DNA from: Oceanisphaera marina
Lineage (GTDB): Bacteria > Pseudomonadota > Gammaproteobacteria > Enterobacterales > Aeromonadaceae
Direction: 5' to 3'
Assembly (NCBI RefSeq): GCF_014643915.1
Contig: NZ_BMKE01000018.1
Coordinates: forward strand, 1 to 64,000
Length of the DNA: 64,000 nt
Shown: positions 32,134 to 40,716 of the stretch, piece after piece
Position numbering within the stretch: the stretch's first letter is position 1
Layout: each line of letters opens with the position of its first letter
The notes under the pieces: model-generated
Databases searched by the model: none
Told to the model about the DNA's origin: nothing
The model's input: the letters and a program-made list of their open reading frames with translations, nothing else
Position numbers and translations under genes: made by a program

Positions 32134-33039
32134 ATGATGCCAAAAACAGATGATCTGGTGCTATTTGCCCAAGTTATTGAACTTGGATCCTTCAGCAAGG
32201 CGGCTGAAGTCAACGGGCTGACTAATTCTGTGGTGAGCAAGCGCATTGCACGATTGGAAAAAGTGCTTGGTACTACGCTTATTTACCGTACTACACGGCG
32301 TTTGACGCTCAGTGAGGCTGGTCGAGTGTTGTATCAACAGGCTCAGTTGGTCGCACAGGCATCAAAGGATGCATTTGAAGCAGTTAGCGGCTTTAGTCAA
32401 TCTCTTCAGGGGCATATTCGGATATCAGTACCCACTATTTCTGGTGAGTTAATCTTGGCTGAGGCGATAGCTGAGTTTTGTGAGCTACACCCGATTATCT
32501 CGGTCGATATGTCATTGGATAATCGTTTCGTAGATCAGATTAAAGAAGGATATGATCTGGTGATCCGTACGGGGCATCTAGAGGACTCTAATCTGATTGC
32601 TCGTCGTCTGCTCGATTCGCGTTGGACCATATGTGCTGCGCCTAATTATATTAGCCGTCATGGTAAGCCACAGACTCCAGAGGATTTATTACAACATAAC
32701 TGTCTTATATACAGCTATCAGGAAAGTGGAGCCCGGGATTGGCTATTTACTCAGCATGGTAAAATTTATCCGTTACGAGTTAGCGGTAATTTTTCCACCG
32801 ATAACGCCGCAGCTTTACGCAAGGCTGCTCTAGCGGGCCATGGAGTAGCCTATGTGCCACGTTGTTTGGTGTATCCGGATCTTCAGGCAGGCAGTTTAGT
32901 AGAGCTGTTACCTCATCAGGTTGGCAAGGTGTTGGGTATTTATGCTGTTTACCCTTATAGCCGTCAGCCACCACGTAAAATAAAGCTACTGATCGAGCAT
33001 ATCCGATCTCGCTATATGGATATAAAGCATTACTTTTAA
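32134..33039 (+). CDS. LysR-family regulator, likely of the lactate cluster
   Basis: The product has 301 residues. The N-terminal winged helix has FAQVIELGSFSKAAEVNGLTN and an unusual SVVSKRIARLEKVLG recognition helix. A LysR substrate domain of the CrgA/DmlR type follows (LQGHIRISVPTISGE, DNAAALRKAALAGHGVAYVP). The gene is divergent from lldP with a 154-bp shared upstream region. Control of the lactate genes is inferred from this position. It is more AT-rich than the genes around it. Confidence 0.85.
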   Translation: MMPKTDDLVLFAQVIELGSFSKAAEVNGLTNSVVSKRIARLEKVLGTTLIYRTTRRLTLSEAGRVLYQQAQLVAQASKDAFEAVSGFSQSLQGHIRISVPTISGELILAEAIAEFCELHPIISVDMSLDNRFVDQIKEGYDLVIRTGHLEDSNLIARRLLDSRWTICAAPNYISRHGKPQTPEDLLQHNCLIYSYQESGARDWLFTQHGKIYPLRVSGNFSTDNAAALRKAALAGHGVAYVPRCLVYPDLQAGSLVELLPHQVGKVLGIYAVYPYSRQPPRKIKLLIEHIRSRYMDIKHYF

Positions 33040-33050
33040 CGAGGTTAACC

Positions 33051-34088
33051 ATGATTAAAACCGCCATTATTGGCTACGGCCAGTCAGCCAGTATTTTTCA
33101 TTTGCCGTTTATTGATAGCCTGTCGGATTTTGAGCTGGTCGCCATCAACACCTCCAAACCTGAGCGGGCGGCACAGGATTGGCCAGACGTAACGGTATAT
33201 ACCGATGTAGATCAAATGCTGGCGGAATCTGGCGCGCAACTGGTGGTGATTACCGCACCCAATGAAGTGCACTATGAATTGGGGCGCAAGGCGCTGAATC
33301 TGGGGCTGCATGTAGTGATGGAAAACCCCACCGTGACCCAGTTGCACCAGGGGGCCGAGCTGATGCGCCTGGCAGACAGCAACAAGCTGTGTTTGATTCC
33401 GTTTCATAACCGCCGCTGGGATAGTGATTTCGTTACCTTGCGCAAATTGCTGGCCGATGACACCCTGGGGCCGATTCATGGATTTGAGTCCCATTTCGAT
33501 CGCTTTCGTCCTCGAGTCAGAGCCGAGCAGCCGGGGGTGGGCGCGGGTGTCTGGTTTGATCTTGGCGGACACCTGGTTGACCAGACCCTGGTCTTGTTCG
33601 GCAAGCCGCAGTCGGTGACGGCGCGTTGCTTGTCGATGCGACCGGGATCCGAGGTAACCGATTATTTTCATGTGCAGCTGCATTACAGCGATAAAGAAGT
33701 CTTGTTGCATTCCAGCCCATATCATCCGGGCCCTACGCTACGTTTCAAGCTGCAGGGAGAGCGGGGCTGTTATATCAAACGTGGCTTCGATCCTCAGGAA
33801 GAACGTCTGCAAAACGGCATAGTGCCGGATTCACCGTATCTGGCGAAAGAAGCAGAAGCCGATTACGGGGTGTTTTATTCCGATGACGAACCCCAGGTTA
33901 TCGAATCGGAAATTGGTGGTTACCGTTATTTCTATCAGGCCACGGCACAGGCTATTCGTGGAGAAGGTCCCTTGCCGGTGACCATGCAAGACGCCCTGGA
34001 TGGGCTCAATATCATTAATCTGGCAGAACAAAGCTCGCTGGAAGGCAAAACAATGTCATTGAGTGCCACTACCTTCAGAGACATCTAA
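33051..34088 (+). CDS. Gfo/Idh/MocA-family oxidoreductase (YdgJ-like) with altered EKP motif
   Basis: The 345-residue protein has an N-terminal Rossmann fold (AIIGYGQSASIFHLPF) and a C-terminal alpha/beta domain. It aligns with E. coli YdgJ, including FHNRRWDSDF and FESHFDRFRPRVR. The catalytic-lysine motif (E/D)KP of this family reads ENP here: the codon at 33324-33326 is AAC (Asn92). The downstream histidine is kept (DLGGHLVDQ). It lies 11 bp after the LysR gene, so the two may be co-transcribed. Substrate unknown. With the lysine missing, normal NAD(P)-dependent dehydrogenation is doubtful. Confidence 0.85.
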   Translation: MIKTAIIGYGQSASIFHLPFIDSLSDFELVAINTSKPERAAQDWPDVTVYTDVDQMLAESGAQLVVITAPNEVHYELGRKALNLGLHVVMENPTVTQLHQGAELMRLADSNKLCLIPFHNRRWDSDFVTLRKLLADDTLGPIHGFESHFDRFRPRVRAEQPGVGAGVWFDLGGHLVDQTLVLFGKPQSVTARCLSMRPGSEVTDYFHVQLHYSDKEVLLHSSPYHPGPTLRFKLQGERGCYIKRGFDPQEERLQNGIVPDSPYLAKEAEADYGVFYSDDEPQVIESEIGGYRYFYQATAQAIRGEGPLPVTMQDALDGLNIINLAEQSSLEGKTMSLSATTFRDI

Positions 34089-34115
34089 TAGCTGGCCTAA
34101 CCAACAGTTTACATA

Positions 34116-34143
34116 AAAACGGCGACCTTTAGGTCGCCGTTTT
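34116..34143 (+). terminator. Terminator after the Gfo/Idh/MocA gene
   Basis: A perfect hairpin AAAACGGCGACC-TTTA-GGTCGCCGTTTT lies between the convergent Gfo/Idh/MocA gene and the yeiH-like gene. It can serve both. Confidence 0.9.
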
Positions 34144-34169
34144 GCATGGTGGGTGATGCAGGCTGTGTG

Positions 34170-35210
34170 TTATCTGCTAAGCAGAATATAGGCGATGATC
34201 AATCCGGCGATAAACAGGGTTTCCAGCACCACCAGCAGTACCGGCTTCCAGCCGACCGAGAGAATGTCCTTGAGCTGCGTACGCACACCCAGTGCGGCGA
34301 TGGCGGTGAGCAGCAGCCAGGAGGAACTGCCTGCCAGCGGCTGGCTGACGGCGGTGGGAATCCACCCCAGACTGTTGAGGATAAACAGCGCCACAAAACC
34401 GAGCAGAAAACCGGGAATCGCCACCCCTTTACCACTGCTGTTTTCACCACGTTGCCGCGCCGCCCGCTGGATCAAAATACCTATGGTCATCACGATGGGG
34501 ACCAGCATGGCCACGCGCAGCAGTTTAACAAAGGTACTCAAATCGCCCACTTCGTTCGACATGCTGTAACCGGCTCCCACAACCTGGGCGACGTCGTGAA
34601 TGGTGGCGCCGATAAACAGTCCGGCCTCCTGAGGTGATAGCGCCAGACTGGTACTGATCATGGGGTAGAAAATCATGGCCAGCGTACTGAGGGTGGTAAC
34701 GCTGATCACGGTGAATAGCGTATTGCGCTTGGTCTGTTCACTTTGATCCAGCACGCTGCTGATGGCCATGGCGGCGGAGGCCCCGCAAATAGCCACCGAG
34801 CCACCGGTAAGGGTGCCGAATGAAGAAGAAAACCCCAGCATGCGGGCCATGACCACGCCAAAGCCTATGGTCAGTACCACAGAGGAACATACCATCAGTA
34901 GCGGTGACCAACCCAGGGTAAGCACGTCGCTGAAGGTGATACGCAGCCCCAGCATGGCGACCCCGATGCGTAACACCGTCTTGGCGGAAAATTCCAACCC
35001 GGGCAGGCAAACGGACTCCTGGCTGAGAAAGTTGAATGCCAGGCCAAGCAGTAACGCCATCAGCATGGCGGGGGCGCCATATTGTTGCGACAGGAAGCTG
35101 GCAGCGATGCCGATGGTCACGGCTACACAAATGCCTGGAAAATAGCGTTTTCTGGTATGTTCAATTTTTTGCAACATGCCCATCACAGGGCTATCGGTGT
35201 CTGCAGGCAT
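34170..35210 (-). CDS. YeiH-family putative sulfate exporter
   Basis: This 346-residue inner-membrane protein has about ten hydrophobic helices and the family motifs LRIGVAMLGLRITFSD, GGSVAICGASAAMA and FIGATIHDVAQVVGAG. The family is annotated as putative sulfate exporter (UPF0324). In E. coli yeiH is divergent from a LysR gene, and the same arrangement is seen here. Function in any organism is poorly defined. Confidence 0.9.
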   Translation of the reverse strand: MPADTDSPVMGMLQKIEHTRKRYFPGICVAVTIGIAASFLSQQYGAPAMLMALLLGLAFNFLSQESVCLPGLEFSAKTVLRIGVAMLGLRITFSDVLTLGWSPLLMVCSSVVLTIGFGVVMARMLGFSSSFGTLTGGSVAICGASAAMAISSVLDQSEQTKRNTLFTVISVTTLSTLAMIFYPMISTSLALSPQEAGLFIGATIHDVAQVVGAGYSMSNEVGDLSTFVKLLRVAMLVPIVMTIGILIQRAARQRGENSSGKGVAIPGFLLGFVALFILNSLGWIPTAVSQPLAGSSSWLLLTAIAALGVRTQLKDILSVGWKPVLLVVLETLFIAGLIIAYILLSR

Positions 35211-35380
35211 GAGAGTTGTCCTTGTTGATTAATCACGACGCCAGGCGGGTCATCCGAACAATGGCGACCTTGGTATATTTTCATAGTAAGAGCTAGGCCT
35301 GGGTGTATCTAATGCCTTTTTATAGCTGTGCTGTTACTTTTATGCATACAATGCTGCATCATTCAGTTAACGAGCGAAAA

Positions 35381-36277
35381 ATGAAAAGCGAATGGTTACA
35401 TGATTTCGTTGCTCTGGCCGAGCAGGGAAATTTTTCCAAGGCTGCGGAAACTCGCTTTGTAACGCAGCCTGCCTTTAGTCGGCGTATTCGTTCACTGGAA
35501 AACTGGCTGGGCGTGCCGCTGGTATGCCGAGATCGCTACCCTATGGTGCTGACCGAAGCCGGAGAAAACTTTCTGGAGCAGGCCCGGCTGTTATTATCCC
35601 ATATTTACGGTATTCGTGGGCAGTTACGCCAGAGCCTGAATGAACACCGCAGCCTCAATTTTGTGGCGCAACCTTCGTTGGCGGTCACCTTTTTTCCCGC
35701 CTGGATCCATTCGCTACGGCCCCAGTTAGAAGACAGTTTTATCCGTTTGAATACCTGCCATTACCATGATGCCATCGAGCAGCTCATGTCTGGCGCGGCG
35801 GATTTTTTGTTGTGTTTCTCCAGTGACGACAAAAGTTCGGAGCTTGATCGTCCGGATGTAGAGCGCCTGGTGGTGGGGCAAGACCGCTTGGTGCTGGTCA
35901 CCGGGGTTGATGCTGCTGGTCTTCCGTTGCATTCGTTGTCTGCCGAGATTCCGCTGCGCTTGTTACTCTACCCGCCAACGTCTTTTCTGGGGGCGCTTAT
36001 TCAACGAAAATATTTGCCCGCCTTGAGTGAGCAACCGTGTTTGCCGGTGTGTGAAAATGCGCTGGGCGAAGGGTTGAAAGCATTGGCGTTACAAGGAGAG
36101 GGGGCGAGCATTTTACCGGCGAGTCTGGTCAGAGAAGAGCTGGCCGAGGGAAAACTGGTGGAGTTGCCGTTATCGGTATGGGTAGGACTGGATATCGAAC
36201 TTTGCTGTCGGCCTTGTTTCAGCTCGGAGCAGGTCGGACTTAACTGGCAACGGATCCGTAACACCATGGCTAGCTGA
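35381..36277 (+). CDS. LysR-family regulator (HypT/YjiE-like subgroup)
   Basis: From MKSEWLHDFVALAEQGNFSK (35381) the product has 298 residues. The open frame extends upstream to 35303, but this start fits the family best. The N-terminal winged helix with TQPAFSRRIRSLENWLG matches the E. coli HypT (YjiE) subgroup, which includes hypochlorite-responsive regulators. It is divergent from the yeiH-like gene and is probably its regulator. A HypT function is not shown. Confidence 0.83.
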   Translation: MKSEWLHDFVALAEQGNFSKAAETRFVTQPAFSRRIRSLENWLGVPLVCRDRYPMVLTEAGENFLEQARLLLSHIYGIRGQLRQSLNEHRSLNFVAQPSLAVTFFPAWIHSLRPQLEDSFIRLNTCHYHDAIEQLMSGAADFLLCFSSDDKSSELDRPDVERLVVGQDRLVLVTGVDAAGLPLHSLSAEIPLRLLLYPPTSFLGALIQRKYLPALSEQPCLPVCENALGEGLKALALQGEGASILPASLVREELAEGKLVELPLSVWVGLDIELCCRPCFSSEQVGLNWQRIRNTMAS

Positions 36278-36285
36278 CGGTATTC

Positions 36286-36309
36286 GGTCGGCGGCAGGCG
36301 CCGCCGACC
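36286..36309. terminator. Strong 10-bp hairpin between convergent genes
   Basis: A perfect stem GGTCGGCGGC-AGGC-GCCGCCGACC lies between the LysR gene and the DUF1456 gene. It has no T tract, so it may block 3' decay or termination read-through rather than act as a classical terminator. Confidence 0.6.
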
Positions 36310-36318
36310 AACTGGCGA

Positions 36319-36816
36319 TTATGACTCAGTTTCAGCTGGCGTATTTTCGCCGCCGTGGCGACGCTGCAGTGCCAGGCCTTGCAAAAAGTTACGCAAGAAC
36401 TGATCGCCACAGGGTTGATAATGCTTGTGACCGGGCTTGCGAAACAGTGAGGTCAGCTCGGGCTTTCTGACTTCAAATCCTGCCAGCGACAGCAGACCAA
36501 GAATGTCTTCTTCCTTTAACTGCAGAGCCACACGCAGCTTCTTGAATATCTGATTATTCATCGGTTCGGCCTGTTCCGGCTTGGGAGCCGGGCCACCTTC
36601 GCGCGGGCCGCGATTTTTCAGGATCAGGCCGTCCAAAAAGCCCAGAATTTGCTCATTGCTGCAGCTGTGATAGTTGGCATCTTCTTCTTTTGCCAGCAAG
36701 GCCAGCAGCTGAGGCTCGTCGATGCTGATCTCACCCAAACCAAACAGGGTGATCGCTTCTTGGTCTTTTATATCCAGGGCATAGCGGATACGGCGCAAAA
36801 TATCGTTATTAGTCAT
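36319..36816 (-). CDS. DUF1456 family protein (YehS-like)
   Basis: This 165-residue cytoplasmic protein is made of two similar halves (residues 1-70 and 86-150). Each begins NN(D/Q)I followed by R(Y/V)AL(D/Q), and each half contains one CGN/CSN-type Cys near its end. This duplicated layout is that of E. coli YehS. No biochemical function is established. Its start overlaps the end of the upstream RRM gene by 8 bp, so the two are probably one operon. Confidence 0.88.
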   Translation of the reverse strand: MTNNDILRRIRYALDIKDQEAITLFGLGEISIDEPQLLALLAKEEDANYHSCSNEQILGFLDGLILKNRGPREGGPAPKPEQAEPMNNQIFKKLRVALQLKEEDILGLLSLAGFEVRKPELTSLFRKPGHKHYQPCGDQFLRNFLQGLALQRRHGGENTPAETES

Positions 36817-37090
36817 TGCTGCTTTGCTCCGTTTTTTGATTATCTTCTGGTTTTTCTTCCGCTTTTTTCACCCGAATTTTTTGACCGTCCACCTCGATAC
36901 CGTTCAGGCTTTTGATGGCCGCCTTGGCTTGTGCCGGATTAGGCATAAAGGCAAAACCAAAACCCTTGGAGTTCTTGGTGTTGGGATCCATCACCAGATG
37001 GAAATAATGTACTAAGCCATAAGGAGCCAGCAGCGCCAGTACTTGTTCTTCGGTAGTTAGACGGGACAGGCCCCTGATCATGATTTTCAT
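36809..37090 (-). CDS. RRM-type RNA-binding protein
   Basis: This 93-residue protein has a single RNA recognition motif. RNP2 is IMIRGL (residues 3-8) and RNP1 is SKGFGFAFM (about 41-49). A charged, flexible tail of about 20 residues follows, rich in Lys, Glu and Gln. Similar short RRM proteins occur in cyanobacteria and many gammaproteobacteria and are thought to bind RNA. It is the first gene of a two-gene unit with the DUF1456 gene. Confidence 0.92.
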   Translation of the reverse strand: MKIMIRGLSRLTTEEQVLALLAPYGLVHYFHLVMDPNTKNSKGFGFAFMPNPAQAKAAIKSLNGIEVDGQKIRVKKAEEKPEDNQKTEQSSND

Positions 37091-37299
37091 GGTGTCTCCA
37101 ATATGACGCCGCTGCGTAATACAAAGTGATAAATAATAAGAATGGACTTGGTGTTAACAGCATAGACGCTGCTTAACTCAAGGGGGTCGCGAGTGTAGCA
37201 GTTTGTGTGGCTGACGTCTGCCTGCTTGTGGGCGAGAGCGGGGAGAGGGAATGGATAAAAAAGCCGACCACAGAGGGTCGGCTACAGGGTTGATAAGCG

Positions 37300-38733
37300 T
37301 TACAAACTGCGAACTCGCTGGGCCAGCACCGAGAAGTCGAACGGTTGGCGATGGGGGACGAGTAGTAGCAGAGCCGAGATCACAACCGGTACCAGCGTGG
37401 CCAGCAGGAAGGACTCCAGCAGGTAGTTGATCTCTGCACCCGGAGCCGGGAACAACCAGAGTCCGGCTACCAGTCCCGAGAAGGTACTGATCACGGCGTT
37501 ATAGCTTTGGTAGCGCGCATTGTAAAAGCCGAAGAACACCGGAAAGGCGGCGGCACAGCACAACAGATCGGCCAGCAGGAACAGATAGAGAACACTGAAG
37601 CCCTGTGAGGCCACTATCAATACGGGAATGGACAGCAACACAATCAACCAGCGTGACAGCCCCAGCAGTCTGTTGGCGCTTAACTCGGGCAACAGGCGAC
37701 GTAAATCTACCACCATCATGCTGGAAATTCCGCTGATGGTGGAATCGGCGCTGCTCATGATCAGCGCCAGACCAAAGGGCAGCAAGCCTATGGCAAACCA
37801 CAGCGGAATATTCGACAGCAAGACGTTGAATAAGGCCACAGAGCCGTCACCCGGCAAGGCCAGCCCGACAAAGGCCAAACCAAACAGGCCCATGATAAAA
37901 ATGGCGACAAAGCTGAACAGGCCGCTGACGATAAAGCCGTTGCGAATCGCCTTGTTGTCCTGAGCGGCAAAAATGCGCTGCCAGGTCCCCTGATAGAAAA
38001 GGCCGGTCAGTACCACGGCAATAAAAAAGGTCAGGCCGGATTTAAAGCCGGCCATATCAAAGGGGTTAAGCAACTGGGGCGCTTTTTCTTTCAGTCCGGC
38101 GATGGTGGGGGCCAGTCCGCCTACGGCTTGCCAGCCAAACATGATCAGCAATGCCAGAAACGGCAAGATCACCAGCATCTGTACCCGGTCGGTAAAAATG
38201 GTGACCTTAAGCCCGCCATACAGGGTGTAGAGCAGGGTGGCTACCATTACTATGGTGGCCGTTACCCATAAGGGGACCGGCGCCAGCAGTTCAACCATTT
38301 TGGCGATAGCCGTCAGCCCGGCGGTGAGCGAAATAAACATGTAAAACATCATGATTACCATCACGAACAGGTACATGGTTTTACCGTAACGATGCAGTAC
38401 AAATTCGGTCAGGGTATGGCCTTGCGGGATCAGCTCACGCAGGCGCTTGCCCAGTGGAATCATCATAAAGCGGGGCACCAGGGCACCCAGAGCATAGCCG
38501 GTAACGGCGCCAATACCGCCCCAGGTAGCGGCTTCGGCCGGGCCAAACAGAATCCAGGTACCCAGGGTGGTGGCCAGCAGCGTCAGCATGGTGGCGGTCC
38601 CATTTTGACTGTTGCGAGCCACAATGAAGTCTTCGAGGTGATCTTGCTGGCGGCGGGCGTAAATCAGCCCGGGTATGGCAAAAACGGCGGCAAATAAACA
38701 GAGCCAGAGAATGGCATCGGTAGTACTTAGCAT
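37300..38733 (-). CDS. Sodium:solute symporter under TPP riboswitch control
   Basis: This 477-residue SSS-family transporter has about 13 hydrophobic helices. The family segments GYALGALVPRFMMIPLGKRLRE, LYTLYGGLKVTIFTDRVQM and SSADSTISGISSMMVVDLRR are visible. A TPP riboswitch lies about 110 nt upstream on the same strand (38847-38946), so uptake of thiamin, a thiamin precursor or a breakdown product is the most likely job. PanF-like symporters with TPP elements (called ThiV in comparative genomics) are known. A stem TTGCCT/AGGCAA just before its GGGAG ribosome site may be the expression platform. Confidence 0.87.
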   Translation of the reverse strand: MLSTTDAILWLCLFAAVFAIPGLIYARRQQDHLEDFIVARNSQNGTATMLTLLATTLGTWILFGPAEAATWGGIGAVTGYALGALVPRFMMIPLGKRLRELIPQGHTLTEFVLHRYGKTMYLFVMVIMMFYMFISLTAGLTAIAKMVELLAPVPLWVTATIVMVATLLYTLYGGLKVTIFTDRVQMLVILPFLALLIMFGWQAVGGLAPTIAGLKEKAPQLLNPFDMAGFKSGLTFFIAVVLTGLFYQGTWQRIFAAQDNKAIRNGFIVSGLFSFVAIFIMGLFGLAFVGLALPGDGSVALFNVLLSNIPLWFAIGLLPFGLALIMSSADSTISGISSMMVVDLRRLLPELSANRLLGLSRWLIVLLSIPVLIVASQGFSVLYLFLLADLLCCAAAFPVFFGFYNARYQSYNAVISTFSGLVAGLWLFPAPGAEINYLLESFLLATLVPVVISALLLLVPHRQPFDFSVLAQRVRSL

Positions 38734-38846
38734 GGGTTCTCCCTTTGCCTATCACAGGCAAGCATAGTGATAATAGCCAGTCATTGGCTACAGAATGCCG
38801 GGTAACAGCGGGCCATACAGGAGGGAGAGTGAGGGTAAGTCATTTC

Positions 38847-38946
38847 CTTCCCTTCGCCGGCATTATCCGGATCAGGTTCGAAGGGTTACCGCAGCAAATT
38901 GCGGAATCTCAGCCAATTCGGGTGTTAGAACAACACCCCAGGCTCC
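38847..38946 (-). ncRNA. TPP riboswitch of the symporter gene
   Basis: On the minus strand the thi-box hallmarks are present in order: GGGGTGTT with ACACCC (P1/P2 side), GGCTGAGATT, then ACCCTTCGAACCTGATC, and finally GGATAATGCCGGCGAAGGGA. The conserved CTGAGA and ACCTGATC cores are intact. It reads toward the sodium symporter at 38733. Confidence 0.96.
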
Positions 38947-39092
38947 CCCAGGAATTGCGAAGAGAGTAAGAAGAATCCGGATGCTTGTCAAACTTCTGGC
39001 GGTGCGGTGAAGGGTGGAGAGTAAATAGTGAGGAGGACGAGATAAACCAGTGCCGCAGGCACGACGGCTTAACACATCACACCAAAACCTAC

Positions 39093-39130
39093 TTTTGCCA
39101 CGAAAGAACACGGAATCAACGGAAAAATAG
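39093..39130 (+). repeat. CACGGAA-family repeat, single arm
   Basis: TTTTGCCACGAAAGAACACG continues as GAATCAACGGAAAAATAG. It is the same motif as at 43674, 53748 and 56213 and, inverted, at 43812 and 56424. Confidence 0.75.
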
Positions 39131-39170
39131 TGATCTGAAATGACTCTTAATGATAGAAACCAAAGCTATA

Positions 39171-39206
39171 AAAAAGCCCCAAGTTTTGGCTCGGGGCTTG
39201 TTCTTT
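39171..39206 (-). terminator. Terminator downstream of pyrC
   Basis: On the minus strand AAGCCCCGAGCC and a matching GGGGCTT arm are followed by a run of T. It lies 60 bp after the pyrC stop. Confidence 0.85.
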
Positions 39207-39265
39207 CGCTCGGCGCTAGGGGTTGCTTGTCCGCTTCACTCCTTACACTTCACCCTTCACAATAA

Positions 39266-40309
39266 TTACTTCACCATCCAGCTGATGGTTTCTCCGGCGC
39301 GAATGGGTACCAGTTTGTCACCTGCCAACTCCAGGGTGTCGGGTACCGTCCAGGATTCTTTTACCAGAGTGATGGTATCGGCATTGCGCGGCTGGCCGTA
39401 GAAGTCCGGGCCATGGTGGCTGGTAAAGGCTTCCAGCTTGTCCAGCGCACCGGCTTCTTCAAAGGCTTCGGCATACAGCTCCACGGCGGCGTGCGAGGTA
39501 TAGGCACCGGCACAGCCACAGGCGGCTTCTTTACGGTGCTGAAAATGCGGCGCCGAATCGGTCCCCATAAAAAACTTTTTGTTGCCACTGATGGCGGCAC
39601 GCACCAGCGCTTGCTGATGAGTGTTGCGCTTGAGAATGGGCAGGCAATAGAAGTGTGGGCGTATACCGCCTACCAGCATGTGGTTACGGTTGAACAGCAG
39701 GTGGTGAGCGGTGATGGTCGCCGCGACGTTGTCGCCGGCCTGTTCGACGAAGTTGACTGCATGTTCTGTGGTGATGTGCTCGAGCACGATTTTCAGCTTG
39801 GGGAAATCACGCACTACATCGGGCAGTATGGTCTCGAGAAACACCTTTTCGCGGTCGAAAATATCAATGCTGGCGTCGGTGACTTCGCCATGAACCAGCA
39901 ACAGAACACCCGTTTCCTGCATCACGTCCAGTACCGGATAGATTTTCTTGACGTCGGTAACGCCCGAGTCCGAGTTGGTGGTGGCACCGGCTGGATACAG
40001 CTTGCAGGCCACGATTTTGCCACTGGCCTTGGCACGACGGATCTCTTCCGGGTCCGTCTTGTCGGTTAAATACAGGCTCATCAGCGGTTCAAATTGGCTG
40101 CCCTGGGGGCGTACGGCCGTAATACGGTCGTAATAGGCCAGCGCCAGCTCTGTGGTGGTGGCCGGCGGCAGCAAGTTGGGCATGACCAGGGCACGGCCCA
40201 GATAACGGCTGGCATCGCGAACCGTGTCTTTAAGCTGGTCGCCATCGCGCAGGTGCAAGTGCCAGTCGTCGGGGCGGGTGATGGTCAGGGTGGTCTGTTG
40301 TGAGGTCAT
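39266..40309 (-). CDS. pyrC: Dihydroorotase
   Basis: PyrC closes carbamoyl-aspartate to dihydroorotate in pyrimidine synthesis. The 347 residues fit the short class-II (E. coli) type. Zn ligands lie in [11 protein letters not shown] (about 15-25). The carboxylated lysine lies in [13 protein letters not shown] (about 100), and further ligands in VHGEV and FMGTDSAPH. It stands alone on the minus strand between two TPP-controlled units. Confidence 0.98.
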   Translation of the reverse strand: MTSQQTTLTITRPDDWHLHLRDGDQLKDTVRDASRYLGRALVMPNLLPPATTTELALAYYDRITAVRPQGSQFEPLMSLYLTDKTDPEEIRRAKASGKIVACKLYPAGATTNSDSGVTDVKKIYPVLDVMQETGVLLLVHGEVTDASIDIFDREKVFLETILPDVVRDFPKLKIVLEHITTEHAVNFVEQAGDNVAATITAHHLLFNRNHMLVGGIRPHFYCLPILKRNTHQQALVRAAISGNKKFFMGTDSAPHFQHRKEAACGCAGAYTSHAAVELYAEAFEEAGALDKLEAFTSHHGPDFYGQPRNADTITLVKESWTVPDTLELAGDKLVPIRAGETISWMVK

Positions 40310-40568
40310 CTCGGCGGGTTCTCCATTACGTCCAGACCTGCATTATCCACTGCCAGGCGGTTTTAACCAAACCCTCTGGAGCTTTAAGCGATCAGCCGTC
40401 AGCTTTCAGCTAAAGAATAAACACCGTTTTTGCAGTCTTACCGGACTTAATCCGGTATCTCGCTTTAGTCAGGTTCTGTATTACTTATGTTTTGATTTAT
40501 CTTCTGGCTGACAGCTTTCAGCTGACAGCTCCCCGAAGGGGATAGGGTATGTTATGGTCTGGGTCGTG

Positions 40569-40652
40569 ACACGGGGTGTCTGGCAGCAAAGCTGCTTGGC
40601 TGAGATAACACCCGTCGAACCTGATCCAGTTCATACTGGCGAAGGGATGTCA
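40569..40652 (+). ncRNA. TPP riboswitch of the SDR-monooxygenase unit
   Basis: Plus-strand thi-box: ACGGGGTGTC, then GGCTGAGATAACACCCGTCG, then AACCTGATCCAGTTCATACTGGCGAAGGGA. All conserved core segments are intact. The ATG of the SDR gene lies 65 nt downstream. Confidence 0.97.
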
Positions 40653-40693
40653 GCCTTGCGGCTCGCGGCAATGATTGCCCATCCATGCCTTCG

Positions 40694-40711
40694 CCTCTGA
40701 CTTTTTAGAGG
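40694..40711 (+). promoter_or_regulatory. Hairpin enclosing the SDR ribosome-binding site
   Basis: CCTCT (40694-40698) can pair with AGAGG (40707-40711), the Shine-Dalgarno sequence before the ATG at 40717. This suggests the TPP element works by translational control, with the hairpin as sequestering stem. Confidence 0.6.
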
Positions 40712-40716
40712 TAGCA

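Larger units (their letters stand above)
38734..39265. other. Intergenic region symporter-pyrC
   Basis: This 530-bp gap holds the TPP riboswitch and symporter leader on the minus strand (38734-38946). An inverted GTGAAG-family repeat pair is at 39006-39032 and 39233-39260, and one copy of the CACGGAA repeat at 39093-39130. The pyrC terminator is at 39171-39206. I see no gene in it. Confidence 0.8.
40310..40716. other. Intergenic region pyrC-SDR
   Basis: This 407-bp gap contains two AGCTTTCAGCTGACAGC-family repeats (40381-40415, 40506-40540), the second followed by CCCCGAAGGGG. The TPP riboswitch is at 40569-40652, and a small hairpin (40694-40711) holds the ribosome-binding site. The pyrC promoter should lie at its left end. 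I see no gene in it. Confidence 0.8.
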
